Notes under the pieces: generated by a model | The model's database searches: none | The model's input: only the letters and a program-made list of their open reading frames with translations | What the model was told of the DNA's origin: nothing | Source: an uncultured Clostridiaceae bacterium | Lineage (GTDB): Bacteria > Bacillota > Clostridia > TANB77 > CAG-508 | Direction of reading: 5' to 3' | Length of the DNA stretch: 54,211 nucleotides | Assembly (NCBI GenBank): GCA_948469815.1 | Contig: CAOKMR010000007.1 | Location: 1 to 54,211, forward strand | Shown here: positions 37,156 to 46,493 of the stretch, piece by piece | Layout of the letters: every line of letters starts with the position of its first letter | How positions within the stretch are numbered: position 1 is the stretch's first letter | Program-made: the position numbers and the translations under genes

Positions 37156-38271
37156 ATGATATTTATTGTTATAATTGCAATATTGAGTTTGTTATTTTTC
37201 TTTGGTTGGAAAATTTTTATTGAAGAAGATAATGTTGAAGAAAAAAAGTTAAAAAAAAGAATATTAAAAACTATTTTTATGATTTATTTAATAATAAGTA
37301 TTATAATAGAAATATTGTTACTTACATTAATGGTAAATATTATTTTGAAATCTTATCTATTATTACATAATTTTATGGATTTTTCAATAATTTGGAATAT
37401 ATTTGTTTCTATTTTAATTTTAAATATTTCTATTATATGTAATAACAAAAGAGAAATTGGTTTAATATGTGTAGTTAATGTTATTAATTTTATATATTTA
37501 ATATTAAATTACATACTAGGGGAAAAATTAGAAATAGATCGTGGATTAGAAATAATAATACTTTTTGTTGGTGGAGGGATAATTACTTTTATAATATCCA
37601 GTGTATCAACGATAATTACTTTATTAAAATTGAAATACCCAAAAGTAGAAAATACAAAAGTTTTAATATATAAAAAGATTATATTTATCGTTGTATTAAT
37701 TCTTCCTATTATTATAATATTAACTTCTTATATTAGAGAAAAGAAAATACTTATATCAAGTGATATATTAGTACAGTATACTCATAAGTCGAGTGGTTTT
37801 AATGATTTAGCTCCTAATAGGCTATATGCACTAGATTTAGAAAACAATAAGGAAAAAGAAATTAGTATTGGAGCAGGATACATAAAAGCAGATTATTTAG
37901 ATAAAATTATTGGAAATGAAAAGAAGGCATTAGAAAAATCATATTCTTTTTACTTTTATACAAATAAAGAAGACTCACATAAATTTGAAATAGAAACTAT
38001 AAATTATAAATCTGTAAAAAAAGTTGACGAAGAAGTAATCCAAAAAATTGTATCGAATTTAGAAGATAATAAGTACAAAGATATATATCGATTTTATGTG
38101 TCAGTATATAAATATGAAAACGACAATTATTATATAATTCATCCTAATTTATCAAACGAAGAACTTTTATATAAAGGGACTGACTATAAAGGAAGTTTTA
38201 AATATACAGATATTAGTGAAAGGTATGATGTAAATAAAATGAATGGAACAGTATTAATAGTAGATAAATAG
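37156..38271 (+). CDS. Polytopic membrane protein of unknown function
   Basis: 371 aa. Six hydrophobic helices occupy about the first 195 residues (roughly 1-18, 33-57, 68-90, 98-115, 130-152 and 168-188). They are followed by a soluble, probably extracytoplasmic C-terminal domain of about 175 residues with many Lys, Tyr and Asp. No family is recognised. It interrupts the polysaccharide locus but has its own promoter and a terminator on both sides. Its coding strand is visibly richer in T than its neighbours, so it may be a later insertion. A role in polymer export or immunity cannot be argued from the sequence. Confidence 0.75.
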   Translation: MIFIVIIAILSLLFFFGWKIFIEEDNVEEKKLKKRILKTIFMIYLIISIIIEILLLTLMVNIILKSYLLLHNFMDFSIIWNIFVSILILNISIICNNKREIGLICVVNVINFIYLILNYILGEKLEIDRGLEIIILFVGGGIITFIISSVSTIITLLKLKYPKVENTKVLIYKKIIFIVVLILPIIIILTSYIREKKILISSDILVQYTHKSSGFNDLAPNRLYALDLENNKEKEISIGAGYIKADYLDKIIGNEKKALEKSYSFYFYTNKEDSHKFEIETINYKSVKKVDEEVIQKIVSNLEDNKYKDIYRFYVSVYKYENDNYYIIHPNLSNEELLYKGTDYKGSFKYTDISERYDVNKMNGTVLIVDK

Positions 38272-38321
38272 AGAACTTTTATTAAAATCACACATAGAAA
38301 TACTTGAAAGTTCTTAGTAAA

Positions 38322-38363
38322 GATCCATTACTTACAGTAGTAGCTGTGAGGGGGTGGATTTTT
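38322..38363 (+). terminator. Terminator-like hairpin after the orphan membrane gene
   Basis: ATCCA...TACAG pairs with CTGTG...TGGAT with internal loops, followed by TTTTTATT. An additional AGAACTTT / AAAGTTCT pair lies just upstream (38272-38314). The rest of the gap up to 38592 holds only the promoter below. Confidence 0.55.
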
Positions 38364-38458
38364 ATTATAGTAGAAATTGTTACAATCACTTTTTTACTAT
38401 GATATATTTTATTTCTTACTGAACCGTACCAAAAAATTCCCTAAAAAATGCAAAACCA

Positions 38459-38488
38459 TTGACTTTTATCCTTATTTTTATATATAAT
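38459..38488 (+). promoter_or_regulatory. Sigma-A type promoter for the glycosyltransferase operon
   Basis: TTGACT (38459-38464), 18-base spacer, TATAAT (38483-38488), about 100 bases before the first glycosyltransferase. Confidence 0.65.
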
Positions 38489-38592
38489 ACAATAGAATAT
38501 TACAAAAACAAACTAAAGGCAAGAGGTTGAAAAATAAATGTAATAAATCTTTTCCAACCAAGGTTATGCCTTAGGAAGGAATGATTGCAAAA

Positions 38593-39441
38593 ATGGTTGT
38601 AGATATAATATGTCCTCTATATAATGCAGAAGAATATGTAGAAAAACTGCATAAATCATTAGAAATGCAGGAAAATGTAAAAATAGGAAACATACGATAT
38701 GTAGTAACCAAAGGAAAAGACAAAACAGAAGAAAAAGTAAAAAAATTAAACTGTATCTATAAATTAATAGAAGCAAAAGACTTTTCTCATAGTCTAACAA
38801 GAGAAAAAGAAGCATTTGAAAGCAAAGCAGATATAGTTGTATTTGTGACTCAAGACGTAATTATAGAAAAAAAAGACTGGTTAGAAAAATTAATAAAACC
38901 AATTGAAAATAATGAAGCAGAAGCCTGCTATAGTAGGCAAATTTGTACAAATAATTCTATGGAAAAATACACAAGAGAAAAGAATTATCCTGAAAACTCA
39001 AAAATAGTATCTAAAGATGACATAGAAAAATTAGGTTTAAGAGCATTTTTCTTTTCTGATGCATCATCAGCAATAAAAAGAGGAACATTTGTAAAATTAA
39101 ATGGATATGATAACAAAAACTTATCAATAAGTGAAGATATGTATATTGCGTATAAATTAATCACAAATGGATATAAAATAAAGTATTGTGCAGACTCAGA
39201 AATTATTCATTCACATAATTTTACACTAAAACAACAATATGATAGATATTATGAAACAGGAAAATTTTTTAAAGAAAATAGCTATTTAAACAAATATAAA
39301 GTAAACAGTGCGGGAGGAGATTTAGCATTCTATATTTTAAAAAGAGCAATAAAGGATAAAAATTGGAAAGTAATTATAAAATGGTTACCTAATATGGGGG
39401 CGAGATTTATAGGAATGAAATTAGGAAAAATAGCCAAATAA
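38593..39441 (+). CDS. Glycosyltransferase family 2 (rhamnosyltransferase-like)
   Basis: 282 aa GT-A fold enzyme: VDIICPLYNAEEYVEKL at the N-terminus, EAKDFSHSLTREKEAFES, FVTQDVIIEKKDWLEKL (DxD-like region as TQDV), then SAIKRGTFVKLNGYD and the C-terminal SEDMYIAYKLITNGYKI. The FSHSLTR segment resembles bacterial rhamnosyltransferases, which would fit the rfb genes downstream. AGGAAGGA directly abuts ATG 38581, so ATG 38593 is preferred. The very similar leader before glf at 42913 supports this. Confidence 0.88.
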   Translation: MVVDIICPLYNAEEYVEKLHKSLEMQENVKIGNIRYVVTKGKDKTEEKVKKLNCIYKLIEAKDFSHSLTREKEAFESKADIVVFVTQDVIIEKKDWLEKLIKPIENNEAEACYSRQICTNNSMEKYTREKNYPENSKIVSKDDIEKLGLRAFFFSDASSAIKRGTFVKLNGYDNKNLSISEDMYIAYKLITNGYKIKYCADSEIIHSHNFTLKQQYDRYYETGKFFKENSYLNKYKVNSAGGDLAFYILKRAIKDKNWKVIIKWLPNMGARFIGMKLGKIAK

Positions 39442-39459
39442 TAATTCTCTTTCAATTTG

Positions 39460-39473
39460 ACACCACTGTACCC
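39460..39473 (+). repeat. Third copy of the 14-base intergenic repeat
   Basis: ACACCACTGTACCC, one base different from the copies at 8544-8557 and 15369-15382, located directly after a gene end. Confidence 0.45.
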
Positions 39474-39503
39474 TTATATCCTTTGAAAGGAGCAATCTAA
39501 AAA

Positions 39504-40703
39504 ATGCAAATAAAAACAGTTGTAATTATCAACGATTTTAACTATACCCAAGGTGGAGCAAGTAAAGTAGCCATAGACACTGCAAAATTGTTATTAGGAA
39601 AAGGACTTAAAGTTTATTTCTTTTCAGCTGTTAATAAACCAGAAGAAAATATTAAAGGAATAGAATATATCACAACAAATCAGAAAGAATCATTAAAAGA
39701 AAAAAACAAAATATTGGGATGTATAAATGGAATTTATAATATAAAAGCTAAAAAGGAACTAAAAAAACTACTTATGACATTAGATAATAAAACAACAATA
39801 ATACATATACATGGATGGACGAAAGCATTATCTAGTAGTATATTTAAAATAGCAAATGATTTAAACTTTAAAATAGTAGTAACAATACATGAATACTTTA
39901 TGCAATGCCCAAATGGAGGATTTTTCAATTATAAAGAAAATAAAATTTGTAACTTAAATCCATTATCCTTAAAATGTATAAAATGCAATTGTGATTCTAG
40001 AAACTATATCATAAAACTATATAGAATACTTAGACAAAAAATGCAAAATAGAATTATAAAAAAAATAGAAGCAAATGCTATATATGTATCAGACTTTAGC
40101 AAAGATATTTTAAAAAATTCACTTATAAAAAAATGGAACTCTACAGTTATTAACAATCCAGCAGGATATGAAAAAGAAGAAAGAAACTTAGATAAAAAAG
40201 ACATATTAGTATATGTAGGAAGATTATCAAAAGAAAAAGGAGTAGACTTATTCTGTGAAAGTGTAACAAGACTAAATAAAAATGGGACAGTAATTGGGGA
40301 TGGACCACTAAAAAATGAGTTAGAACAAAGATATAAAAACTTAAAATTTGTAGGTTGGAAAACAAAAGAAGAAATAAAAAATATCTTAAAAGAAAGTAAA
40401 GCATTAATATTCACATCACTATGGTATGAATCAATGGGAATGACAGCGATAGAAGCCTTATCATTAGGAGTACCAGTAATAGTAGGAGATAAAAGTGCGA
40501 CAGCATCATATATAATAGACAATATAAATGGATTAAAATATGAAAATGGAAATGTAGAAGACTTATATGAAAAATTAAAAATACTAGAAGATGATAAATT
40601 AGTACAAGAAATGAGCAAAAATGCCTATAATTTGTACTGGAAAAAGCCATTTTCAGAACAAAGGTATATAGAAGAATTATTGGCGTTTTATAATAAATTA
40701 TGA
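39504..40703 (+). CDS. Glycosyltransferase family 4 (GT-B fold)
   Basis: 399 aa retaining glycosyltransferase. The N-terminal domain has NDFNYTQGGASKVAIDTAKL and IHIHGWTKALSSSI. A Cys-rich segment at about residues 140-165 (CPNGGFF, CNLNPLSLKCIKCNCDS) is common in this subgroup. The C-terminal donor domain has VYVGRLSKEKGVDLF, VIGDGPLKNEL and the E-x7-E motif in ESMGMTAIEALSLGVPVI. It is part of the repeat-unit assembly set. AAAGGAG lies 12 bases before the ATG. Confidence 0.93.
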   Translation: MQIKTVVIINDFNYTQGGASKVAIDTAKLLLGKGLKVYFFSAVNKPEENIKGIEYITTNQKESLKEKNKILGCINGIYNIKAKKELKKLLMTLDNKTTIIHIHGWTKALSSSIFKIANDLNFKIVVTIHEYFMQCPNGGFFNYKENKICNLNPLSLKCIKCNCDSRNYIIKLYRILRQKMQNRIIKKIEANAIYVSDFSKDILKNSLIKKWNSTVINNPAGYEKEERNLDKKDILVYVGRLSKEKGVDLFCESVTRLNKNGTVIGDGPLKNELEQRYKNLKFVGWKTKEEIKNILKESKALIFTSLWYESMGMTAIEALSLGVPVIVGDKSATASYIIDNINGLKYENGNVEDLYEKLKILEDDKLVQEMSKNAYNLYWKKPFSEQRYIEELLAFYNKL

Positions 40704-40719
40704 AGGAAAAAATAAAAAA

Positions 40720-41616
40720 ATGGAAAAAATAATGATAATTCTATTGAATTATAACAATTATAAGGATACAATAGAATGTATAAATAGTATAAAACAAAAT
40801 ACAAGTGAAAATAATTTTAAATATGAAATAGTAGTTGTAGATAACAAATCAACAAATGAATCACTATCAGAACTAAAAAAAATAGAAGGAATAACATTAA
40901 TACAAGCAAGTGAAAATGCAGGATTTTCAGCAGGAAATAATATAGGAATTAAATATGCAATAGAAAACAAATCAGAATATATATTACTCTTAAATAATGA
41001 TACAATAGTTACAAAAAATAGTATTAATAAAATTTACCTTAAACTAAAAAAACATACTGACATTGGAATAATGTCAGCAAGGATAATGTACTGGGATAAT
41101 AAAGACTTAATAAACTGTTGTGGAGGAGAAATAGACTATTTCAAAGGTACAGCTGTTATTTACAATAAAGGAAAAGAATATAAAGAGGATAATCAAGAAT
41201 TTACTTATACAAAATTTGTAACTGGTTGCTGTATGTTAATGAAAACAAGTCTAGTAGAAGAAATTGGTTTCTTACCAGAGGAATACTTTATGTATTATGA
41301 AGATGTAGATTTTTGTGCAAAAGTACAACAAAAAGGATATAAAATTGGAGTCTGTTTAAGTTCTATAATATATCACAAAGAAAGTGCTGCGTCAGGTGGA
41401 GGAGAAAATCCATTTGCAATAGAATGGAATACAAGAAATAGAATTATTTTTATAAATAAATACAAATGCTATGGAATATTAACAAAATTGTTTTTCTATT
41501 CTACAAGAATTATAGTTGGAATAAAGTATAAACTAAAACACAAAAGAGAAAGTTTAAAAGCACTAAAAAAAGGAATAATAGAAGGGAGAAAGTTTATTAA
41601 AAATGGAAAAGAGTAA
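40720..41616 (+). CDS. Glycosyltransferase family 2
   Basis: 298 aa GT-A enzyme of the rhamnosyl/galactofuranosyl-like group: ILLNYNNYKDTIECINSI, VVDNKSTNESL, ASENAGFSAGNNIGIKYA, LLLNNDTIVTKNSI (DxD equivalent NND), GCCMLMKTSLVEEIGFLPEEYFMYYEDVDF and HKESAASGG. Proteins with this N-A-G-F-(A/S)-x-G-N-N pattern commonly transfer rhamnose or similar sugars. The end overlaps the polymerase gene by 14 bases. Confidence 0.93.
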   Translation: MEKIMIILLNYNNYKDTIECINSIKQNTSENNFKYEIVVVDNKSTNESLSELKKIEGITLIQASENAGFSAGNNIGIKYAIENKSEYILLLNNDTIVTKNSINKIYLKLKKHTDIGIMSARIMYWDNKDLINCCGGEIDYFKGTAVIYNKGKEYKEDNQEFTYTKFVTGCCMLMKTSLVEEIGFLPEEYFMYYEDVDFCAKVQQKGYKIGVCLSSIIYHKESAASGGGENPFAIEWNTRNRIIFINKYKCYGILTKLFFYSTRIIVGIKYKLKHKRESLKALKKGIIEGRKFIKNGKE

Positions 41617-42877
41617 GCAAAAACAAAAACTAGAAATAATAATTTTTATAATATTACTTTTCCTTCAAAATTTTGCTATTATAAATACCAAAGAATTTGG
41701 TATTGCAGCAATAACTATCTTTTTAATATATATTTTTATAAAACATAGAATGTACCAAAAAATAGATAAAAAATCTACAATAATTGTAGCATCTATAGTT
41801 TTATTTGTAGTTATATCACAACTATTAAATAAAGCATTTAACTTTTTACAAATAGGCAGATATTCGATGATTTTATTTATTGGTTGGACAAGTATTAAAT
41901 ACATGGAAAAGATACAAGAGATGAATCAAAAGGACTTTTTCAATAAAGTATTTTATTTTGCTCTAATAATATTAACAGGATATGGAGTATATCAATTAAT
42001 AGCAAGTAAACTACAAATGCCAATGTTCTTTAATATATTCAACAATAATCCATCTTATGGAGCAAGAGGGCTTTTTGAAAGCTATTCTGGTTGGACAAAG
42101 GACATAAGGATATACACAACATTTTATGAACCATCAGCATATGCAATATTTTTAACAATAGCATATTTTTATGCCATGACTTTTGGCAATTTAGACAAAG
42201 ACAAAAAATTTACTATAACGGTATTAACACTATTTAACATATTCTTCACATATTCTAGGAGTGGTTGGGTAGTATTTGCATATTATATTGCTATATACAT
42301 AGCATTCAAATTATTTAAAAACAATAAACCATTAATGAAACTAACAAAAATAGGAATAATACTATTACCACTAATAACATTAGCAATTATGAGCACTTTA
42401 GGTATATATGTGTTCAAAGATGCTTCTTCAACAGCTAGAACATACTCATCTTTATATTATTTAGTAAACTCATTTAATAGTATAAAAGGAATATTAATAG
42501 GACATGGACTAGGTGCAATGCTTAGAATACCAGCAGGGTTGGAATATAAAGGATATGTAGTAGAAACATTTTCACACAATGGATATATAGACATTGTATA
42601 TCAATTAGGAATACCATTTTTTATAATAATGATATATGCAATAATAAAATATTTAAAAGGAAAGAAAATAGAAGATGAATGGCTAATTTATGCTACTATT
42701 TTTACACTATGTTGTTCAGGAAGTATGTATTCTGTAGAAAGCATAATAGCAATAGTATGTTTAGTTATTGGAGACTTTAAACTTAGAGAACATAAAAAAA
42801 TAGAAGAAACAGAAAATATGTTAAAAGAAAACAAAATCTTATCTAAAATTTTAGCAATAATAAAAAAAGACGACTAG
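41603..42877 (+). CDS. O-antigen ligase/polymerase-like protein (Wzy type)
   Basis: 424 aa with about ten to twelve hydrophobic helices. It has the large extracytoplasmic loop and short motifs of the Wzy/WaaL superfamily: RIYTTFYEPSAYAIFLTIA, YSRSGWVVFAYYIAIY and LIGHGLGAML followed by SHNGYIDIVYQLG. It is predicted to polymerise the lipid-linked repeat units outside the membrane. It starts within the end of the preceding glycosyltransferase gene. Confidence 0.88.
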   Translation: MEKSKQKQKLEIIIFIILLFLQNFAIINTKEFGIAAITIFLIYIFIKHRMYQKIDKKSTIIVASIVLFVVISQLLNKAFNFLQIGRYSMILFIGWTSIKYMEKIQEMNQKDFFNKVFYFALIILTGYGVYQLIASKLQMPMFFNIFNNNPSYGARGLFESYSGWTKDIRIYTTFYEPSAYAIFLTIAYFYAMTFGNLDKDKKFTITVLTLFNIFFTYSRSGWVVFAYYIAIYIAFKLFKNNKPLMKLTKIGIILLPLITLAIMSTLGIYVFKDASSTARTYSSLYYLVNSFNSIKGILIGHGLGAMLRIPAGLEYKGYVVETFSHNGYIDIVYQLGIPFFIIMIYAIIKYLKGKKIEDEWLIYATIFTLCCSGSMYSVESIIAIVCLVIGDFKLREHKKIEETENMLKENKILSKILAIIKKDD

Positions 42878-42912
42878 GAAAAATTTGTGACTTAGGAAGG
42901 GATGATGGCAAA

Positions 42913-44019
42913 ATGAAAGAATATGACTATTTAATAGTAGGAGCAGGGCTTTTTGGAGCAATATTTGCATATGAAGCAAATAAAAAAGGAAAAAAATGTT
43001 TAGTCATAGATAAAAGACCTAATATTGCTGGAAATATCTATACAGAAAACACTCAAGGAATAAATGTACATAAATATGGAGCACATATTTTTCATACAAG
43101 CGACAAAGAAATTTGGGACTATATAAATCAATTTGCTGAATTTAATAGATATACAAATTCACCTGTTGCAGTCTATAAAGGTGAGTTATACAATATGCCA
43201 TTTAATATGAACACATTTAACAAACTATGGGGAGTTATAACTCCAGATGAAGCAAAAGAAAAAATAGAAGAAGAAAAAGCACAAGCAGGAATTACAGAGC
43301 CAAAAAACTTAGAAGAGCAAGCAATTAGTTTAGTAGGAAAAACAATATATGAAAAACTAGTAAAAGGATACACAGAAAAGCAATGGGGAAAAAAAGCAAC
43401 AGAATTGCCAGCATTTATTATAAAAAGACTTCCAATTAGATTTATATATGATAATAATTACTTTAGAGACACATATCAAGGAATTCCAATTGGAGGATAT
43501 ACAGCAATTATAGAAAAGATGTTAAAAGGAATAGACGTAAGACTAAATTCTAATTTTTTTGAAAAAAGAGAAGAATATGAAAAAATAGCAGAAAAGATAA
43601 TATTTACAGGAATGATAGATGAATACTATAATTATAGATATGGTGAACTAGAATATAGAAGTCTAAAATTTGAAACAGAAACTTTAGAAACCGAAAATTT
43701 CCAAGGGAATGCAGTAGTAAATTATACTGAATATGAAATACCATATACAAGAATAATAGAGCACAAGCATTTTGAATATGGAATTAATACTCAAAAAACT
43801 ATAATAACAAAGGAATATCCAAAAACTTGGGTAAAAGGTGATGAACCATATTATCCAATGAATGATGAAAAAAACAATAAATTATATGAGAAATACAAAG
43901 AATTAGCTAAAAATGAAAAAAATGTTATATTTGGCGGAAGACTAGGTGAATATAAATATTATGACATGCACAATGTTATAAAAGCAGCATTAGAATGTGT
44001 AAAAACAGAAATAGGTTAA
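42913..44019 (+). CDS. glf: UDP-galactopyranose mutase
   Basis: 368 aa flavoenzyme converting UDP-galactopyranose to UDP-galactofuranose. The FAD-binding N-terminus is YDYLIVGAGLFGAIFAYEA, then KRPNIAGNIYTEN, KYGAHIFHTSDKEIWDYI, YTEKQWGKKATELPAF, RDTYQGIPIGGYTAI and GGRLGEYKYYDMHNVI, the full set of family motifs. Its presence predicts galactofuranose in the surface polymer. The leader resembles that at 38569-38592. Confidence 0.96.
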   Translation: MKEYDYLIVGAGLFGAIFAYEANKKGKKCLVIDKRPNIAGNIYTENTQGINVHKYGAHIFHTSDKEIWDYINQFAEFNRYTNSPVAVYKGELYNMPFNMNTFNKLWGVITPDEAKEKIEEEKAQAGITEPKNLEEQAISLVGKTIYEKLVKGYTEKQWGKKATELPAFIIKRLPIRFIYDNNYFRDTYQGIPIGGYTAIIEKMLKGIDVRLNSNFFEKREEYEKIAEKIIFTGMIDEYYNYRYGELEYRSLKFETETLETENFQGNAVVNYTEYEIPYTRIIEHKHFEYGINTQKTIITKEYPKTWVKGDEPYYPMNDEKNNKLYEKYKELAKNEKNVIFGGRLGEYKYYDMHNVIKAALECVKTEIG

Positions 44020-44029
44020 AGGAGAACAA

Positions 44030-45478
44030 ATGGAAGACAAAAAGATAGCTAAAAATTATATATATAATTTAATTTATCAAGTTCTAGTAATAATTTTACC
44101 ACTAATAACAACACCATATGTTGCAAGAATATTAGGGGCAGAAAACATAGGAATTTACAGTTATACATTATCAATAGTAACATATTTTGTACTTATTGGT
44201 TCACTTGGAATAGCAACATATGGTCAAAGAGAAATAGCATATGTGCAATCAGATAAAAAGAAAAGAAGCTCCATATTTTGGGAAATTATAATTTTTAGAA
44301 TAATAACTATGGCAGTAGTAAGTATATTTTACTATTTTATGTATATAAGAGGAACACAATATACTTCATACTATAAAATTTTAATATTAGAATTAATATC
44401 GAGTTGTTTAGATATAAGTTGGTTTTTCCAAGGAATGGAAGAATTTAAGAAAACAGTACTAAGAAACACAATAGTAAAAGTATTAAGTATAATTTGTATA
44501 TTTAGCTTAGTAAAAACAGTAAATGATTTAAGTGTATACATACTTATATATGCACTATCAAATTTAGTTGGAAATATATCTTTATGGGCATATCTTCCAA
44601 AATATATACAAACAATAGGTATAAAAGAATTAAAATTACTAAGACATTTAAGACCTGTAATAGCATTATTTATACCTCAAATAGCAATACAATTGTATAC
44701 AGTCTTAGATAAAGTAATGATTGGTGCAATGGTTGAAAACAAAGTAGAGAGTGGGTATTATGAACAAGCACAGAAAATAATTAAAATCTTACTTACAATC
44801 GTAACAGCACTAGGAACTGTAATGTTACCTAGAATCGCAAATAAATTCGCAGATGGAAAGACAGACGAAATAAAAAGGAATATAACAACATCATTTAAAT
44901 TTACTTATTTATTAGCATTTCCAATGCTATTTGGTATTATAGCAATATCAAATAGATTTGTACCAGTATTTTTAGGAGCTGGATATGAAGAGGTATCACT
45001 ATTAATAAAAATAATAAGCCCTATTATTTTAATGATAGGTCTAAGCAATGTTATAGGAAATCAATACTTATTACCAACGAAAAGGCAAAAATCATTTACT
45101 ATATCAGTACTATGTGGTGCAATAGTAAATCTAATACTCAATTTTATTTTAATAAAGAAATATGAGGCAATAGGAGCATCAATAGCAACAGTAATAGCAG
45201 AAACAACAGTAGTTGCAATTCAATTCATATGTGTTAGAAATGAAATAAAATTTTTAGAAATTATCAAATTAGGGTTGAAAAATCTAATTGCAAGTATTAT
45301 CATGTTAGTTATAGCAATATTAATAGAAAAAATTATGAAAAATCAATCTTCATATATAATAATATTAATACAAATATGTGCAGGAATAATCTCTTATTTT
45401 GCAATGTTACTTATATTAAAAGATAAATTCCTAACACAAATCATAGACAAATTTATAAAGAAAAAAATTAAGTTATAG
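44030..45478 (+). CDS. Flippase of the Wzx / polysaccharide transporter family
   Basis: 482 aa with about 12-14 hydrophobic helices. The N-terminal motif YNLIYQVLVIILPLITTPYV with ARILGAENIGIYSYT is characteristic of RfbX/Wzx proteins. DKVMIGAMVENKVESGYYEQA is the mid-protein family segment. It is predicted to flip undecaprenyl-linked repeat units to the outer face for the Wzy-like polymerase. It is 10 bases after glf with AGGAG, so co-transcribed. Confidence 0.94.
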   Translation: MEDKKIAKNYIYNLIYQVLVIILPLITTPYVARILGAENIGIYSYTLSIVTYFVLIGSLGIATYGQREIAYVQSDKKKRSSIFWEIIIFRIITMAVVSIFYYFMYIRGTQYTSYYKILILELISSCLDISWFFQGMEEFKKTVLRNTIVKVLSIICIFSLVKTVNDLSVYILIYALSNLVGNISLWAYLPKYIQTIGIKELKLLRHLRPVIALFIPQIAIQLYTVLDKVMIGAMVENKVESGYYEQAQKIIKILLTIVTALGTVMLPRIANKFADGKTDEIKRNITTSFKFTYLLAFPMLFGIIAISNRFVPVFLGAGYEEVSLLIKIISPIILMIGLSNVIGNQYLLPTKRQKSFTISVLCGAIVNLILNFILIKKYEAIGASIATVIAETTVVAIQFICVRNEIKFLEIIKLGLKNLIASIIMLVIAILIEKIMKNQSSYIIILIQICAGIISYFAMLLILKDKFLTQIIDKFIKKKIKL

Positions 45479-45496
45479 AAAGGAAACTATAGTTAA

Positions 45497-46264
45497 ATGA
45501 AAGAGAAAATAGATTTAGCACTAATTTGTTGCTATAATAATGAAAAACAATTAAATGAACTATTATTAGAAAGTTATAATGAACAAAATGTAGAATGTGA
45601 AAAAATTTTAATAGATAATAGTAATAATAAATTCTCATCAGCTGCAAAAGCATTAAATTATGGTGCAAGTATTTCTAAGTCAAATTACTATATATTTCTT
45701 CATCAAGACATTAAATTTTTAGACTCAAACTCCCTAAAAAACATTTATGAAGAGCTAATAAAATGTGATGGAATACTAGGAGTAGCAGGAGTAAAAGAAA
45801 ATGAGAAAAAAGTATTTACATCAATACTACATGGTAAAAACAAAGAAATAGCAGGAAAAGGAAAAATAGATAAAAAAGAAGAAGTATTAACAGTAGATGA
45901 ATGTCTATTTGGAATGAGTAAAACAATTTATGAAAAAATCAAATTTGATGAACAAACCTGTGATAACTGGCACTTTTATGCAGTAGACGTATGTTTAAGT
46001 GCTAGTGAGCAAAATATAAAATCATATATAGTCCCAGTAAATATTTGGCATGCATCTATAGGGTGTAAAAACAAAAGTTTTTATAATTCATTACAAAAAA
46101 TGAAAGAAAAATATAAAGGAAAAAGGCAATATATAAAAAGTTGTTGTATAAGAGCAGACGTTAATAAACCAAAATATTATACTATAATTAGAGATTATCT
46201 AGGAATGAGATATGGAAAAATAAAAAAAATGTTATCTCTTCAAAGATACAATTCTAACTCTTAA
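45497..46264 (+). CDS. Glycosyltransferase, GT2-like
   Basis: 255 aa. The N-terminus ALICCYNNEKQLNELLLES, then ILIDNSNNKFSSAAKALNYG, YYIFLHQDIKFLD, CLFGMSKTIYEKIKFDEQTCDNWHFY and IWHASIGC. The HQDI acidic motif and overall order fit small GT2-type enzymes found in polysaccharide loci. Substrate unknown. It is followed by a hairpin terminator and element copy B, so it ends this transcript. Confidence 0.85.
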   Translation: MKEKIDLALICCYNNEKQLNELLLESYNEQNVECEKILIDNSNNKFSSAAKALNYGASISKSNYYIFLHQDIKFLDSNSLKNIYEELIKCDGILGVAGVKENEKKVFTSILHGKNKEIAGKGKIDKKEEVLTVDECLFGMSKTIYEKIKFDEQTCDNWHFYAVDVCLSASEQNIKSYIVPVNIWHASIGCKNKSFYNSLQKMKEKYKGKRQYIKSCCIRADVNKPKYYTIIRDYLGMRYGKIKKMLSLQRYNSNS

Positions 46265-46344
46265 AATATCCAAATTTTCTTCTTATTTTAAAATATATAT
46301 TGAAAATAAAAGGTAACATTGCTATAATACAATATAGAACAAAT

Positions 46345-46368
46345 AAGAAAAATCAAAGATTTTTCTTT
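46345..46368 (+). terminator. Rho-independent terminator
   Basis: AAGAAAAATC (46345-46354), loop AAA, GATTTTTCTTT (46358-46368). Confidence 0.75.
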
Positions 46369-46376
46369 AATTTGTT

Positions 46377-46470
46377 CCGCCCGATTGAGTTTTCGACTGT
46401 AAGGAGAAAATCTCAAGGGCTAGCGATTATAGCATTTATATAATAGGAAAGTATAACTTTCCTATTATAT
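46377..46470 (-). repeat. Dispersed structured element, copy B (inverted relative to copy A)
   Basis: The reverse complement aligns along its length with 22171-22270. The AT-rich hairpin is perfect here (AGGAAAGT / ACTTTCCT), the linker GCTATAATCGCT is identical, and the second hairpin has arms GCCC/GGGC, TTGAG/CTCAA and TTTTC/GAAAA, each changed on both sides compared with copy A. It lies in the 229-base gap before the DUF4422 gene. Confidence 0.6.
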
Positions 46471-46493
46471 AAAAAAAGAAAGGTAGAACATAC

